Below are positions 8,770-18,037 of a stretch of 64,000 nucleotides of DNA, piece by piece. Positions within the stretch are counted from its first letter, which is position 1, and the number at the start of each line of letters is the position of its first letter. The translations under genes were made by a program, and so were the position numbers. Under the pieces are notes generated by a model. The model was not told where the DNA came from, made no database searches, and saw only the letters and a program-made list of their open reading frames with translations. This DNA comes from Gemmatimonadota bacterium (lineage in GTDB: Bacteria > Gemmatimonadota > Gemmatimonadetes > Gemmatimonadales > GWC2-71-9), in contig QHUS01000057.1 of NCBI GenBank assembly GCA_003222035.1, forward strand, positions 1 to 64,000, read 5' to 3'.

Positions 8770-9567
8770 ATGCTCGGCCCCCTCAGAGCCCTCGTCAGCA
8801 CCTTCCCGTCGGCGCTGGTTGGGTATTCTGGGGGCGTCGATTCGGCCCTCCTCGCGGTCGTGCTCCGTCAGGAGCTGGGGCGCGACCGTGTGCTGGCAGC
8901 GGTGGGCCGGAGCCCGTCGTATCCGGAGGCGCAATGGGCGGCGGCGCGGTCCCTGGCGGAACGCTTTGACCTTCCACTCCTCGAGCTCGAGACGCACGAG
9001 CTCGACGACCCCGACTACGTCGCGAATCCGACCAACCGGTGCTTCTTCTGCAAGACCGAGTTGTGGCGGCGGCTCGTCCCGGCGGCGCGGGCACGCGGCC
9101 TCGCCGTGGTGTGTGACGGCACCAACGCGGACGACCTGCGCGAGCACCGCCCGGGGTACGCGGCGGGTCAGGCTGCCGGGGTGCGGTCGCCGCTCGCCGA
9201 ACTGGGGTTGACCAAGGGGGACGTGCGCACGGCGGCACGCGAGCTCGGGCTTCCGGTGTGGGATGCGCCGGCGGCGCCATGCCTATCGAGCCGGGTGGCG
9301 TACGGGCTGGCGATCACGCCGCGACGCCTCGAGCAGATCGAGCGTGCCGAGGCGTACCTGCGTGAACTCGGCGTGACGGGCGATCTCCGCGTGCGTCACC
9401 ACGGGGACCGGGGTGGCGCTCGTATCGAAGTTGAGCCGCGCTGGATTGCCTGGGTCGCCGAGCGGCTCCCGTCGTTACGGGCGCATCTCGAAGGTCTCGG
9501 GTTCGCGGCGGTGGAAGTGGATCCGCGCGGCTACCGTCGCGGGGGCCTGCTCGCCGAGCGTCCGTGA
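8770..9567 (+). CDS. larE: LarE-type ATP-dependent sulfur transferase
   Basis: VGYSGGVDSALLAVV PP-loop, NPTNRCFFCKTELW, AAPCLSSRVAYG. Confidence 0.85.
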   Translation: MLGPLRALVSTFPSALVGYSGGVDSALLAVVLRQELGRDRVLAAVGRSPSYPEAQWAAARSLAERFDLPLLELETHELDDPDYVANPTNRCFFCKTELWRRLVPAARARGLAVVCDGTNADDLREHRPGYAAGQAAGVRSPLAELGLTKGDVRTAARELGLPVWDAPAAPCLSSRVAYGLAITPRRLEQIERAEAYLRELGVTGDLRVRHHGDRGGARIEVEPRWIAWVAERLPSLRAHLEGLGFAAVEVDPRGYRRGGLLAERP

Positions 9568-10121
9568 GGCTGTTCGTCGCCCTGAACCTGCCCGCGAACG
9601 TGCAAGACGGGCTGTGGGCGGCCGCGGCTCGGTTGCGTGAAATGGACCTTCCGGTGAAGTGGGTGCGTGGCGCCGGGATCCATCTGACGCTCAAGTTCCT
9701 CGGAGATGTGGCGGACGAGCGGGAGGGAGAGCTGGTAGCTGCGCTCGGAGGCGCCGCGCGCGGGGCGCGAGCCCTCTCACTCGTGCTCGAGGGGTTCGGT
9801 GTGTTCCCGGACTTCCGGCGGCCGCGTGTCGTGTGGGCAGGGATCGCGCCCGACGCGGCCTTGGAGATCCTGCAGCATCGCGTGGAGCAGGAATTCGCGC
9901 CCCTGGGATTCCCGACCGAGGCGCGGCCGTTCCGGCCGCACGTCACGCTGGGGCGGGCCACGCGGGACGCGAAGCCGCGCGATTTCGCCGGGCTCGAGGC
10001 GGCGTTGGGGCGCATCGGGTACACCGAGACGGCGCTGGTGAGCGGCGTCGATCTGATGCAGAGCACGCTCCAATCGGGAGGCGCGGTGTATCACGTGAGA
10101 CACAGTGAACGGCTGCCTTAA
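9564..10121 (+). CDS. thpR: RNA 2',3'-cyclic phosphodiesterase (2H family)
   Basis: RLFVALNLP, HLTLKFLGDV and HVTLGRA HxT motifs. Confidence 0.88.
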   Translation: MRLFVALNLPANVQDGLWAAAARLREMDLPVKWVRGAGIHLTLKFLGDVADEREGELVAALGGAARGARALSLVLEGFGVFPDFRRPRVVWAGIAPDAALEILQHRVEQEFAPLGFPTEARPFRPHVTLGRATRDAKPRDFAGLEAALGRIGYTETALVSGVDLMQSTLQSGGAVYHVRHSERLP

Positions 10122-10773
10122 GGGACTGCTCCGCCTCGCGCTCCTCGGCGTCACGTGCGCAACGGCGCTCACCGTGTGGTGGTTCCGGGAGCCGATCATG
10201 CGCACGGTGGCGCACCGGTTCGGCCCGCAGTCCACTAAGCTCCCGCCGGTTTCGGACACCGGGGTCGGCGCTCCCACCCCGAAGGCACTGTCCAGCACGC
10301 AAGCCAAGGTGGATCGCTTGAAGCGGCGGATCGGCCCGGATTCCGTGGTGCTGTCCGCCAATGAAGTGGCGTCCATGATCGGCAGCTCGATGGACTGGTC
10401 CGTGCGTAAGAGCTTCGACTCGCTCCGCGTCGAGCTGATGGAGGGATCGTTGGCGGTCCACTGCCGGCTCGACACGCGGGTGATTCCACCTGATGCGCTG
10501 GGTCCCATCGCCGGCTTCCTCAACCCCCAGGAGCCGCTCCGCATCGCCGGTCCGCTGCGGATCGAGCGGCCCGGGCTGGCCCGGTTCACGGTTCTGGAGC
10601 TGAGCCTGCGCGGCATCCCGTTCCCGCCGTCCGTCGTGCGGCAGCTGGCGCAGCGCATGGCGGGGGCGGACTCGACCGGGGCCGTCCCGCTGCGGGTCTC
10701 CCCGGGATTCGCCGATGTGAAGATCCATCCCACCGCAGTCATTTTGTACCGCGTGAAACGGAGCGAACTGTGA
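10105..10773 (+). CDS. Hypothetical membrane-anchored protein
   Basis: N-terminal TM segment, ORF retained between two overlapping genes. Confidence 0.5.
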   Translation: MNGCLKGLLRLALLGVTCATALTVWWFREPIMRTVAHRFGPQSTKLPPVSDTGVGAPTPKALSSTQAKVDRLKRRIGPDSVVLSANEVASMIGSSMDWSVRKSFDSLRVELMEGSLAVHCRLDTRVIPPDALGPIAGFLNPQEPLRIAGPLRIERPGLARFTVLELSLRGIPFPPSVVRQLAQRMAGADSTGAVPLRVSPGFADVKIHPTAVILYRVKRSEL

Positions 10774-12179
10774 GCCGTCGTGTCCTGGTGGTCGACGACG
10801 AGAAGGGGATCCGCGAAGCGCTCACGCAGCTGCTCGAGTATGAGGAGATCGAAGTTCAGGCCTGCGCGTCGGGGTCGGAGGCCCTGCAGCGCTACTCCGA
10901 GTTCCGGCCCCATCTCGTGCTCCTCGACGTGAAAATGCAGGGGATGGACGGCCTGGAGGCCCTGCGCAAGCTGCGCGAGTTCGACGCACACGCCCAGGTC
11001 GTCATGATCTCCGGCCACGGTACGATCCAGACCGCCGTCGAGGCGACGCAGCTCGGCGCCTACGACTTCCTGGAGAAGCCGCTCGACACCAATCGCATCC
11101 TGCTCACGCTGCGGAACGCCCTGCAGCACGTGGATCTCACGAGCGAGAACGTTCGACTCAAAGCCGAGGTGCACCAGCAGTACGAGATGGTCGGCACGAG
11201 CCGCGCCGTGAAGCAGGTGATCGAGCGCATCGAGAAGGTCGCGCCGACCGCGGCCCGCGTGCTCATCACGGGGGAGAACGGCACGGGGAAGGAGCTGGTG
11301 GCGCGGGCGATCCACGCGCTCTCGCCCCGGTCGCGCGGGCCGTTCGTCGAGGTGAACTGTGCCGCGATCCCCACGGAGCTGATCGAAAGCGAGCTGTTCG
11401 GGCACATGAAGGGGAGCTTCACGGGAGCCTTCGCGGACCGCGCGGGAAAGTTCGAGCTGGCCGATGGCGGCACGCTGTTTCTCGACGAGATCGGGGACAT
11501 GAGCCTGTCGGCGCAGGCCAAGGTGCTGCGCGCGCTGGAAGAGGGCGTCATCTCGCGGGTGGGCTCGGGTAAGGCCGTCGCGGTGGACGTGCGGGTCGTC
11601 GCCGCCACGAACAAGGACCTGAGCGCCGAGATCGCGGCGGGGCGGTTCCGCGAAGACCTGCTATACCGACTGAACGTCGTACCGATCGAGGTGCCGCCGC
11701 TCCGCGCCCGCCGCGCCGACATCGCGCAGCTGGTCGCCCACTTCATGGGCCAGCTGACCAAGAGCGGAGGAGCGGGTGGTGGGGGGCTGCAGCCTAAAAC
11801 CTTCGACGCCGAAGCGCTGCAGCGCCTCGCGGCCCACGATTGGCCCGGTAACATCCGCGAACTGCGGAACGCCATCGAGCGAATCCTCATCCTCGCGGCC
11901 GGGCCGGTGGTCACGGCGGAGGACGTCGATCGCGTGGCAGGCGTGGGACGAGCGACGGGGGACGGGGGACAGGGAAGGGCGTCCGCCGACGTCGCTGGGG
12001 CGCCGTGGATGCGCGCGGCCACCTTCGAGGAATTCAAGCAGGTCGCGGAGCGCACCTACATCCTGGCGAAGCTGAAGGAAAACGACTGGAATGTGTCGGA
12101 GACCGCGCGCACATTGGACATGCCGCGCAGCAATCTCTATAAGAAGATTGAGCGCTACGGACTGACTCGGGAGGCTTAG
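10770..12179 (+). CDS. NtrC-family sigma54-dependent response regulator
   Basis: REC domain (VLVVDDEKGIREAL), GENGTGKELVARAIH, GSFTGAF, HTH ENDWNVSETARTLDMPRSNLYKKIERYGL. Confidence 0.95.
   Translation: MSRRVLVVDDEKGIREALTQLLEYEEIEVQACASGSEALQRYSEFRPHLVLLDVKMQGMDGLEALRKLREFDAHAQVVMISGHGTIQTAVEATQLGAYDFLEKPLDTNRILLTLRNALQHVDLTSENVRLKAEVHQQYEMVGTSRAVKQVIERIEKVAPTAARVLITGENGTGKELVARAIHALSPRSRGPFVEVNCAAIPTELIESELFGHMKGSFTGAFADRAGKFELADGGTLFLDEIGDMSLSAQAKVLRALEEGVISRVGSGKAVAVDVRVVAATNKDLSAEIAAGRFREDLLYRLNVVPIEVPPLRARRADIAQLVAHFMGQLTKSGGAGGGGLQPKTFDAEALQRLAAHDWPGNIRELRNAIERILILAAGPVVTAEDVDRVAGVGRATGDGGQGRASADVAGAPWMRAATFEEFKQVAERTYILAKLKENDWNVSETARTLDMPRSNLYKKIERYGLTREA
11945..11979 (+). repeat. 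Heptamer array GGGACGA GCGACGG GGGACGG GGGACAG GGAAGGG inside the NtrC-like gene linker
   Basis: Direct reading, five degenerate 7-bp units between AAA and HTH domains. Confidence 0.7.
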
Positions 12180-12180
12180 G

Positions 12181-12657
12181 GTGGCGATCGAGAAAGAGCA
12201 CGACTGGGACAAAGAGATGGCGGAGGTGGATCGGCTGCTCAAAAAGCTGCCGAACGCCGATCCGACCCTCGGTCGCAGTCGCGCCGAGCCGACGGTGAAG
12301 AAGCCCGCGGTCGGCGGCGGGAGCGGGGGCCACCTGGCCTTCGACGCCCGCACACGCGGTCGGGAAGTGCTCGGGACGTGGGCGCGGGTGCTCCTCGGCC
12401 TGCTGGTCGGCATCGGCGTCGCCCCGGGCGTGTGGCCGTACACGCACGGCTGCGGCCTGTACCTGATCCTCTACCTAGGGGGCGTCACGACCGTCATTGC
12501 CGCCGGACTGTGGTCGAGCGTCTCGTCGTGGCGGCACCGCCTCGGGTTCGCCCACGTGATCGCGCAGCTACTGATCGTGTGGGGGAGCCTGCTGCTGGCT
12601 CGCGAAGTGATCCCCCGCGTCGGTGCCAAACCTCAGGCCGTCTGGCTGTGTCCCTAG
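12181..12657 (+). CDS. Hypothetical membrane protein (C-terminal TM helices)
   Basis: 158 aa, GTG start just after the regulator stop, three or four hydrophobic segments. Confidence 0.55.
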   Translation: MAIEKEHDWDKEMAEVDRLLKKLPNADPTLGRSRAEPTVKKPAVGGGSGGHLAFDARTRGREVLGTWARVLLGLLVGIGVAPGVWPYTHGCGLYLILYLGGVTTVIAAGLWSSVSSWRHRLGFAHVIAQLLIVWGSLLLAREVIPRVGAKPQAVWLCP

Positions 12658-12685
12658 TCCCTGGTCCCTAGCCCCTAGCCCCTCT
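12651..12685. repeat. Heptamer array TCCCTAG TCCCTGG TCCCTAG CCCCTAG CCCCTCT bridging stop codon to next ATG
   Basis: Direct reading, five 7-bp units; contains stop TAG 12655-12657 and ends 1 bp before ATG 12687. Confidence 0.85.
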
Positions 12686-12686
12686 C

Positions 12687-14074
12687 ATGCCCGAGAACTT
12701 CAAGAACTTCATCGCCGGCCAGTGGGTCGCCCCGGTCACCGGCGCGTACTTCGAAAACCGCAATCCCGCGGATTTCGATGATGTCATCGGTTGCTTTCCG
12801 CGCTCGGGTCCGGAAGACGTCACCCGCGCGGTGGCGTCGGCCAGACGGGCCTTCGCACAATGGTCCAGGACGCCGGCGCCGATCCGGGGCGAGGTGCTCC
12901 ATCGCGTGGGCGATCTGCTGGTCGCGCGCAAGGACGAGATCGCCCGCGCCATGACGCGGGAGATGGGCAAGGTCCTCGCCGAGACCCGCGGCGACGTGCA
13001 GGAAGGCATCGACACGGCGCACTACGCGCACACCGAAGGCCGCCGGCTGTTCGGGCGCACACCTGGAAGATGTTCCCGGCGCTGCTGTGCGGGAACGCCG
13101 TGATCTTCAAGCCCGCCGAGGACGTGCCCCATACGGCGCACCTGCTGGTGGAGATCCTGCTCGAAGCGGGACTGCCGCCCGAGGTCGTGCAGCTGGTGCA
13201 CGGCGAAGGCTCCGTCGTGGGCAAGGCAATGGTGGAGCATCCGGACGTACCGGTCATCTCGTTCACGGGATCGACCGAAACGGGATCGATCATCGGCGCG
13301 ACCTGCGGCCGCATGCACAAGCGGTTGTCGCTCGAGATGGGTGGCAAGAACGCCATGATCGTGATGGACGATGCCGACCTCGAGCTCGCGCTCGACGGGG
13401 TGTTATGGGGAGCGTTCGGCACGACGGGCCAGCGCTGCACCGCCACGAGTCGCCTGATCGTGCACCAGCGGGTGCACGACAAATTGGTCGAGATGGTGAG
13501 CGAGCGGGCCGGACGCCTGCGGCTCGGCCCCGGGCTCGACGCCAACACGGACGTGGGTCCCCTGATCAACGAGGACGCTCGCAAGAAAGTCGAGTACTAC
13601 GTCGGCGTGGCGCGGGAGGAGGGCGCGACCGTGGTGATCGGCGGCGAGCGGACGGCTGGGAAGGGACTCGACCGGGGCTGGTTCTACCGGCCCACGGTGC
13701 TCACCGGGGTGCGACCCGGCATGCGCGTTGAACAGGAGGAGATCTTCGGTCCCGTGCTCTGCGTCATCAAGGTTGGCTCGCTCGACGAAGCGATCGGCGT
13801 CAACAACGCCGTGAAATACGGACTCTCGAGCTCACTCTACACGCGGGATGTGAACGCCGCCTTTCGCGCGATGGGCGAGCTCGACACGGGGATTACCTAC
13901 GTGAACGCACCGACCATAGGCGCCGAGGCGCATCTCCCGTTCGGGGGAGTCAAGCAGACGGGGAACGGGCACCGCGAAGGCGGCTGGGAGGTCTACGACT
14001 TCTACTCGGAGACCAAGGTGATCTACGTGGACTTCTCCGGGACGCTGCAGCGCGCGCAAATCGACACGGAATAG
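12687..14074 (+). pseudogene. Aldehyde dehydrogenase family, disrupted by internal deletion/frameshift near 13060
   Basis: N-part frame to ...YAHTEGRRLFGR then other frame TWKMFPALLCGNAVIFKPAED...LEMGGKNAMIV...GQRCTATSR; the PWNFP-containing segment is missing. Confidence 0.85.
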
Positions 14075-14137
14075 GGGCACGCGAGAAATTGCGCCGCCCC
14101 GCAATAGGATGGTGACGCTGCTCACACCGGATGCAGT

Positions 14138-14395
14138 ATGGTGCGTCCGGTGGATCACGTCTCCCTGGTGATCGTTCTCTCGACCGGCGGCTCCCCGCTC
14201 GACTGGTCCGCGCTCGACGGGTTGCAGGATGTGCGCGTGGCATGGGTGCGCGTCGAACGAGAGGGCGACGCCGCCTGTCTCGCGGCCCGACTGTTGCACG
14301 GCGACCCTCCCGACGACTTCCGGGACCGGATGCGTCGGTGGGCGGCGGCCCGCGGGTGGGCGGTAACCGTTGCGTCTGGCGACCGCCCTGGCTAA
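14138..14395 (+). CDS. Small hypothetical protein
   Basis: 85 aa ORF between ALDH and lepB; weak support. Confidence 0.3.
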   Translation: MVRPVDHVSLVIVLSTGGSPLDWSALDGLQDVRVAWVRVEREGDAACLAARLLHGDPPDDFRDRMRRWAAARGWAVTVASGDRPG

Positions 14396-14405
14396 AGTAC
14401 TAGCC

Positions 14406-15179
14406 ATGCATCACTTGGGCCCCCCCTGGCCGGGAACGGGCGCACGCACCGCGCCGGTCACCTTCGACCCCCCCCCCCTAAAGCGGCGCTCCCGGCTCGC
14501 GCGATGGTTCGACAATTGGATGCGGTCGCTGGGCATGGCGCTGGTGTTGTTCCTGATCATCCGCACCTTCCTGATCGAAGCCTTTCAGATTCCCTCCGGC
14601 AGCATGGAGCGAACCCTGCTCGCCGGCGATTTCTTGTTCGTCAACAAGGCCGTCTATGGCGCTCAGATCCCGGGCACCCACGCACGGCTGCCCGGCTTTG
14701 AGTCGCCCCATCGCGGCGATGTGATCGTATTCGCGTACCCGAAGAATCCCGAGCTCAACTACGTGAAGCGCGTGATCGGCGCCCCCGGCGACACCGTGGA
14801 GATGCGCAGCGGCGACGTCCGCGTAAACGGCCGTCGTTTGCGCGAGGCGTACGTGCAGCGGGTCGACCCCGGCCGCGATGTGTACGATCCCGAGTTCAAC
14901 TGGCAGCGGGATTACTTGGTCGCGGGTGCGTCGGCCGCGCGCGACTACCATCCCACGCGCGACAACTGGGGCCCCCTGCGGGTCCCGGCGAGCAAGTACT
15001 TCGTCCTGGGCGACAATCGAGACAACTCGGCGGATTCCCGGTATTGGGGATTCGTGGACGCGGCCGCGGTCAAGGGACGGCCGCTGGTCGTGTATTTCAG
15101 CTATGACCGGGAAGCGCACGATGCGCTGCCCTGGCTGACCGATATTCGCTGGCACCGGCTCGGGTCGATCATCCGGTAA
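14406..15179 (+). CDS. lepB: Signal peptidase I
   Basis: FQIPSGSMERTLLAGDFLFVNK, YVKRVIGAPGDTVEMRSGDVRVNG, VLGDNRDNSADSRYWGFV. Confidence 0.95.
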   Translation: MHHLGPPWPGTGARTAPVTFDPPPLKRRSRLARWFDNWMRSLGMALVLFLIIRTFLIEAFQIPSGSMERTLLAGDFLFVNKAVYGAQIPGTHARLPGFESPHRGDVIVFAYPKNPELNYVKRVIGAPGDTVEMRSGDVRVNGRRLREAYVQRVDPGRDVYDPEFNWQRDYLVAGASAARDYHPTRDNWGPLRVPASKYFVLGDNRDNSADSRYWGFVDAAAVKGRPLVVYFSYDREAHDALPWLTDIRWHRLGSIIR

Positions 15180-15279
15180 GTGCAGCATCGACTGGAGTCT
15201 GGGGCCCCGAGTCCGCGCCGTCGGCTCGGGCGTCGAGATCGTGCGGCGGCGTCGTGCGCGCCTGGAGGGTGACTCGGCC

Positions 15280-16137
15280 ATGCAATTAAATACGGCGAAA
15301 CGAGCCTCGTTTGACGAAGGATCGCTCGACCAGTATCTCCGCGAGATCAGCCAGTACCCGTTGATCACCCGCGAGGAAGAGGTGACCCTAGCGCAGCGCA
15401 TCAAGCAGAAGGACCCGGAAGCGCTCGACAAGCTGGTGCGCTCGAATCTCCGCTTCGTCGTCTCCGTGGCCAAGAAGTACCAGAACCAGGGGGTGTCGCT
15501 CTCGGACCTGATCAACGAGGGCAACCTTGGCCTGATCCGCGCCGCCCACAAGTTCGACGAGACCAAGGGCATCAAGTTCATCTCCTATGCGGTCTGGTGG
15601 ATCCGGCAGGCGATTCTCCAGGCGCTGGCCGAGCAGTCGCGCATCGTGCGGGTGCCGCTGAACCGGGCCGGCACGCTGCACCGGATCGGCAAGCGCTCGG
15701 CCTCGCTCCTGCAAGAGCTCGGCCGCGAGCCGACCGTCGAAGAGATCGCCGAGGGGATGGACATCTCCGAGGAAGAGGTGGCCAAGACCCTGTCCATCTC
15801 GCAGGCCCACCTCTCGCTCGACGCGCCCCTCACCCCGGGCGAGGACAACAAGCTGCTCGACTACCTCCCGGATACCACGAACCCCGGTCCCGACGACGAG
15901 ATCTTCGAGCACGCCCTCACGGAATCGATCGAGGGAGTACTGGCCACGCTCAAGGAGCGCGAGGCCAAGATCCTCCGCCTGTATTTCGGGCTCGAGGGTC
16001 AGGAGCCGATGACGCTGGAAGAGATCGGCTCGTTGCTGGGCATCACGCGCGAGCGGGTCCGGCAGATCAAAGAAAAGGCGCTGGCGCGGCTGCGTCACGT
16101 CTCGAGGGCCAGAGCGCTGGAGAGTTTCCTCTTCTAA
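15280..16137 (+). CDS. rpoD: RNA polymerase sigma factor, RpoD/SigA-like (short form)
   Basis: YLREISQYPLITREEEVTLAQRI, NLRFVVSVAKKYQNQGVSLSDLINEGNLGLIRAAHKFD, GITRERVRQIKEKALARLR. Confidence 0.92.
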   Translation: MQLNTAKRASFDEGSLDQYLREISQYPLITREEEVTLAQRIKQKDPEALDKLVRSNLRFVVSVAKKYQNQGVSLSDLINEGNLGLIRAAHKFDETKGIKFISYAVWWIRQAILQALAEQSRIVRVPLNRAGTLHRIGKRSASLLQELGREPTVEEIAEGMDISEEEVAKTLSISQAHLSLDAPLTPGEDNKLLDYLPDTTNPGPDDEIFEHALTESIEGVLATLKEREAKILRLYFGLEGQEPMTLEEIGSLLGITRERVRQIKEKALARLRHVSRARALESFLF

Positions 16138-16151
16138 ATACCAACGGCGTG

Positions 16152-16196
16152 GTGAGTGGTGCGTGGTTGTCCACGGTGCGATCACTCACCACTCAC
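16152..16196. repeat. Inverted heptamer pair GTGAGTG GTGCGTG ... CACTCAC CACTCAC between sigma gene and yajQ
   Basis: Direct reading at 16152-16165 and 16183-16196. Confidence 0.7.
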
Positions 16197-16220
16197 AACG
16201 CCTTTGTATATTGCCTCCCT

Positions 16221-16724
16221 ATGGCCGGCTCTGCGTCGTTCGACATCTCCACCGGTGCCGACCTCCAAGAGGTCGACAACGCGGTGAATCAAGCCACCAA
16301 AGAAGTCGCGCAGCGTTATGACTTCAAAGGCTCCAAAGCCTCCATCGCGTTCGACCGCACCAAAGCGACGCTCACCCTCGTCGCGGACGACGACTTCAAG
16401 ATGAAAGCCTTGTTCGACGTGCTGCAGTCCAAGCTCGTCAAGCGCGCCGTGCCCGTGAAGAACCTCGAGCTCGGCGCGGTCACGCCGGCCGCGAACGACA
16501 CCGTACGCCGCGACATCACGCTCACCCAGGGCATCCCGCAGGAGAAAGCGAAGGCCATCGTCAAGGCGATCAAGGACCACAAGTTCAAGAAGGCCCAGGC
16601 CTCGATCCAGGGCACCGAGATCCGGGTGCAGTCGCCGTCCAAGGACGAGCTGCAGGAAGTCATGGCGTTCCTGCGCACGCAGGATTGGGGCATCGAGCTC
16701 AAGTTCGGGAATTATCGCGGATGA
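16221..16724 (+). CDS. yajQ: YajQ family (DUF520) nucleotide-binding protein
   Basis: SFDISTGADLQEVDNAVNQATKEVAQRYDFKGS...FLRTQDWGIELKFGNYR. Confidence 0.93.
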   Translation: MAGSASFDISTGADLQEVDNAVNQATKEVAQRYDFKGSKASIAFDRTKATLTLVADDDFKMKALFDVLQSKLVKRAVPVKNLELGAVTPAANDTVRRDITLTQGIPQEKAKAIVKAIKDHKFKKAQASIQGTEIRVQSPSKDELQEVMAFLRTQDWGIELKFGNYRG

Positions 16725-18037
16725 AGCTCGGCGTGGTCTCGCTGGGGTGCGACAAGGCGACGGTCGATTCCGAGCGGCTCGTCGGCGAGCTCGTGGGCCA
16801 CGGTGCCGAGGTAACGCCGCATCTCCCGGACGCCGACGTGATCCTGGTGAACACCTGCGGGTTCATCGACGCGGCCAAGCAGGAGTCCATCGACGCGATG
16901 CTCGCGGCCGCGCAGCTGAAGCGAACGGCGGCGGTCAAGGCGGTCGTGGCGGTCGGTTGCCTGGTGCAGCGGTACAAGGCGGAGCTGCAAGAGGAGATTC
17001 CCGAGATCGATCTGTTCCTGGGATTCTCCGATCTCCATCACCTGGTGCCCGAGCTGGCGAGTCGGGGGCTCATCGCCGATCCCGTCGCCGGGCATCCCGG
17101 CGTACGGCAGTTCCTCGGCACCGAGGCGCACGTTCGCTACCTGAAGATCTCCGAAGGCTGCGACCACACCTGCGCGTTCTGCGCTATCCCGCTCATGCGG
17201 GGAAGGCACCGCTCCGAGCCGCTGGAGCGCCTGGTTCGGGAAGCTCGGACGCTCGAGGCCCAGGGAGCGAAGGAGATCAACCTCGTGGCCCAGGACCTCG
17301 GTCACTACGGCCGTGACTTGGGCCTTGCAGGTCCCAAACTCCCGGACCTGCTCGAAGCCCTGCTGCGGGAGACCTCCGTGCCCTGGTATCGTCTCCTATA
17401 CCTCTATTCAGCGGGCCTCACCGACCGCCTCGTGGAGCTTGTGGCTCGGAGCCCGCGCATCGTGCCATACCTCGACATCCCGATCCAGCACGCCGCGGAC
17501 CGCATGCTCGAGCGGATGCGCCGGCCCGAGCGGAAACGCACCCTGCGGGAGAAGCTGGCGTGGCTGCGGGGTGCGATCCCCGACGTGGCGATCCGCACGA
17601 CGTGTCTCGTGGGGTTCCCGGGCGAGACCGACGAAGACTTTCGCGAGCTCCTGGCCTTCGTCGAAGAAGCCCAGTTCGACCGGCTCGGCGCCTTCGCGTA
17701 CTCCCCCCAGGAGGGGACCCGCGCGACCCAGTACCCAGACGACGTGCCCGACGGCGTAAAGCGTGACCGGCTGGAGGAGCTGCTCGAGGTACAGCGCGCG
17801 ATCTCCGCAGAGCGCCTCGCGCGCTTCGTGGGGCGGGAGGTACCGGTGCTGGTGGACCGCGTCGCGGAGCCCGACGAGACCGGCGCGACCCATGTCGGTC
17901 GGGTGGCGTGGCAGGCCGACGACGTGGACGGCGCCACCTACCTCGAGCGGGGTGGATGGGCAGAGGTCGGCACCTTCGTGCCGGCGCGACTCACGGCGAG
18001 CGAGGACTACGATTTCCGGGCGGTCGCCCTGACGTGA
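16721..18037 (+). CDS. rimO: Ribosomal protein S12 methylthiotransferase
   Basis: [37 protein letters not shown]-terminal TRAM-like region. Confidence 0.92.
   Translation: MKLGVVSLGCDKATVDSERLVGELVGHGAEVTPHLPDADVILVNTCGFIDAAKQESIDAMLAAAQLKRTAAVKAVVAVGCLVQRYKAELQEEIPEIDLFLGFSDLHHLVPELASRGLIADPVAGHPGVRQFLGTEAHVRYLKISEGCDHTCAFCAIPLMRGRHRSEPLERLVREARTLEAQGAKEINLVAQDLGHYGRDLGLAGPKLPDLLEALLRETSVPWYRLLYLYSAGLTDRLVELVARSPRIVPYLDIPIQHAADRMLERMRRPERKRTLREKLAWLRGAIPDVAIRTTCLVGFPGETDEDFRELLAFVEEAQFDRLGAFAYSPQEGTRATQYPDDVPDGVKRDRLEELLEVQRAISAERLARFVGREVPVLVDRVAEPDETGATHVGRVAWQADDVDGATYLERGGWAEVGTFVPARLTASEDYDFRAVALT

Noticed and set aside
9777-11405. 542-aa minus-strand ORF
   Set aside because: Antisense to thpR, a membrane protein gene and the NtrC-like regulator; no recognisable domain.
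14138-14395. 85-aa ORF as a confident gene
   Set aside because: No domain and no clear RBS; kept only as a low-confidence feature.
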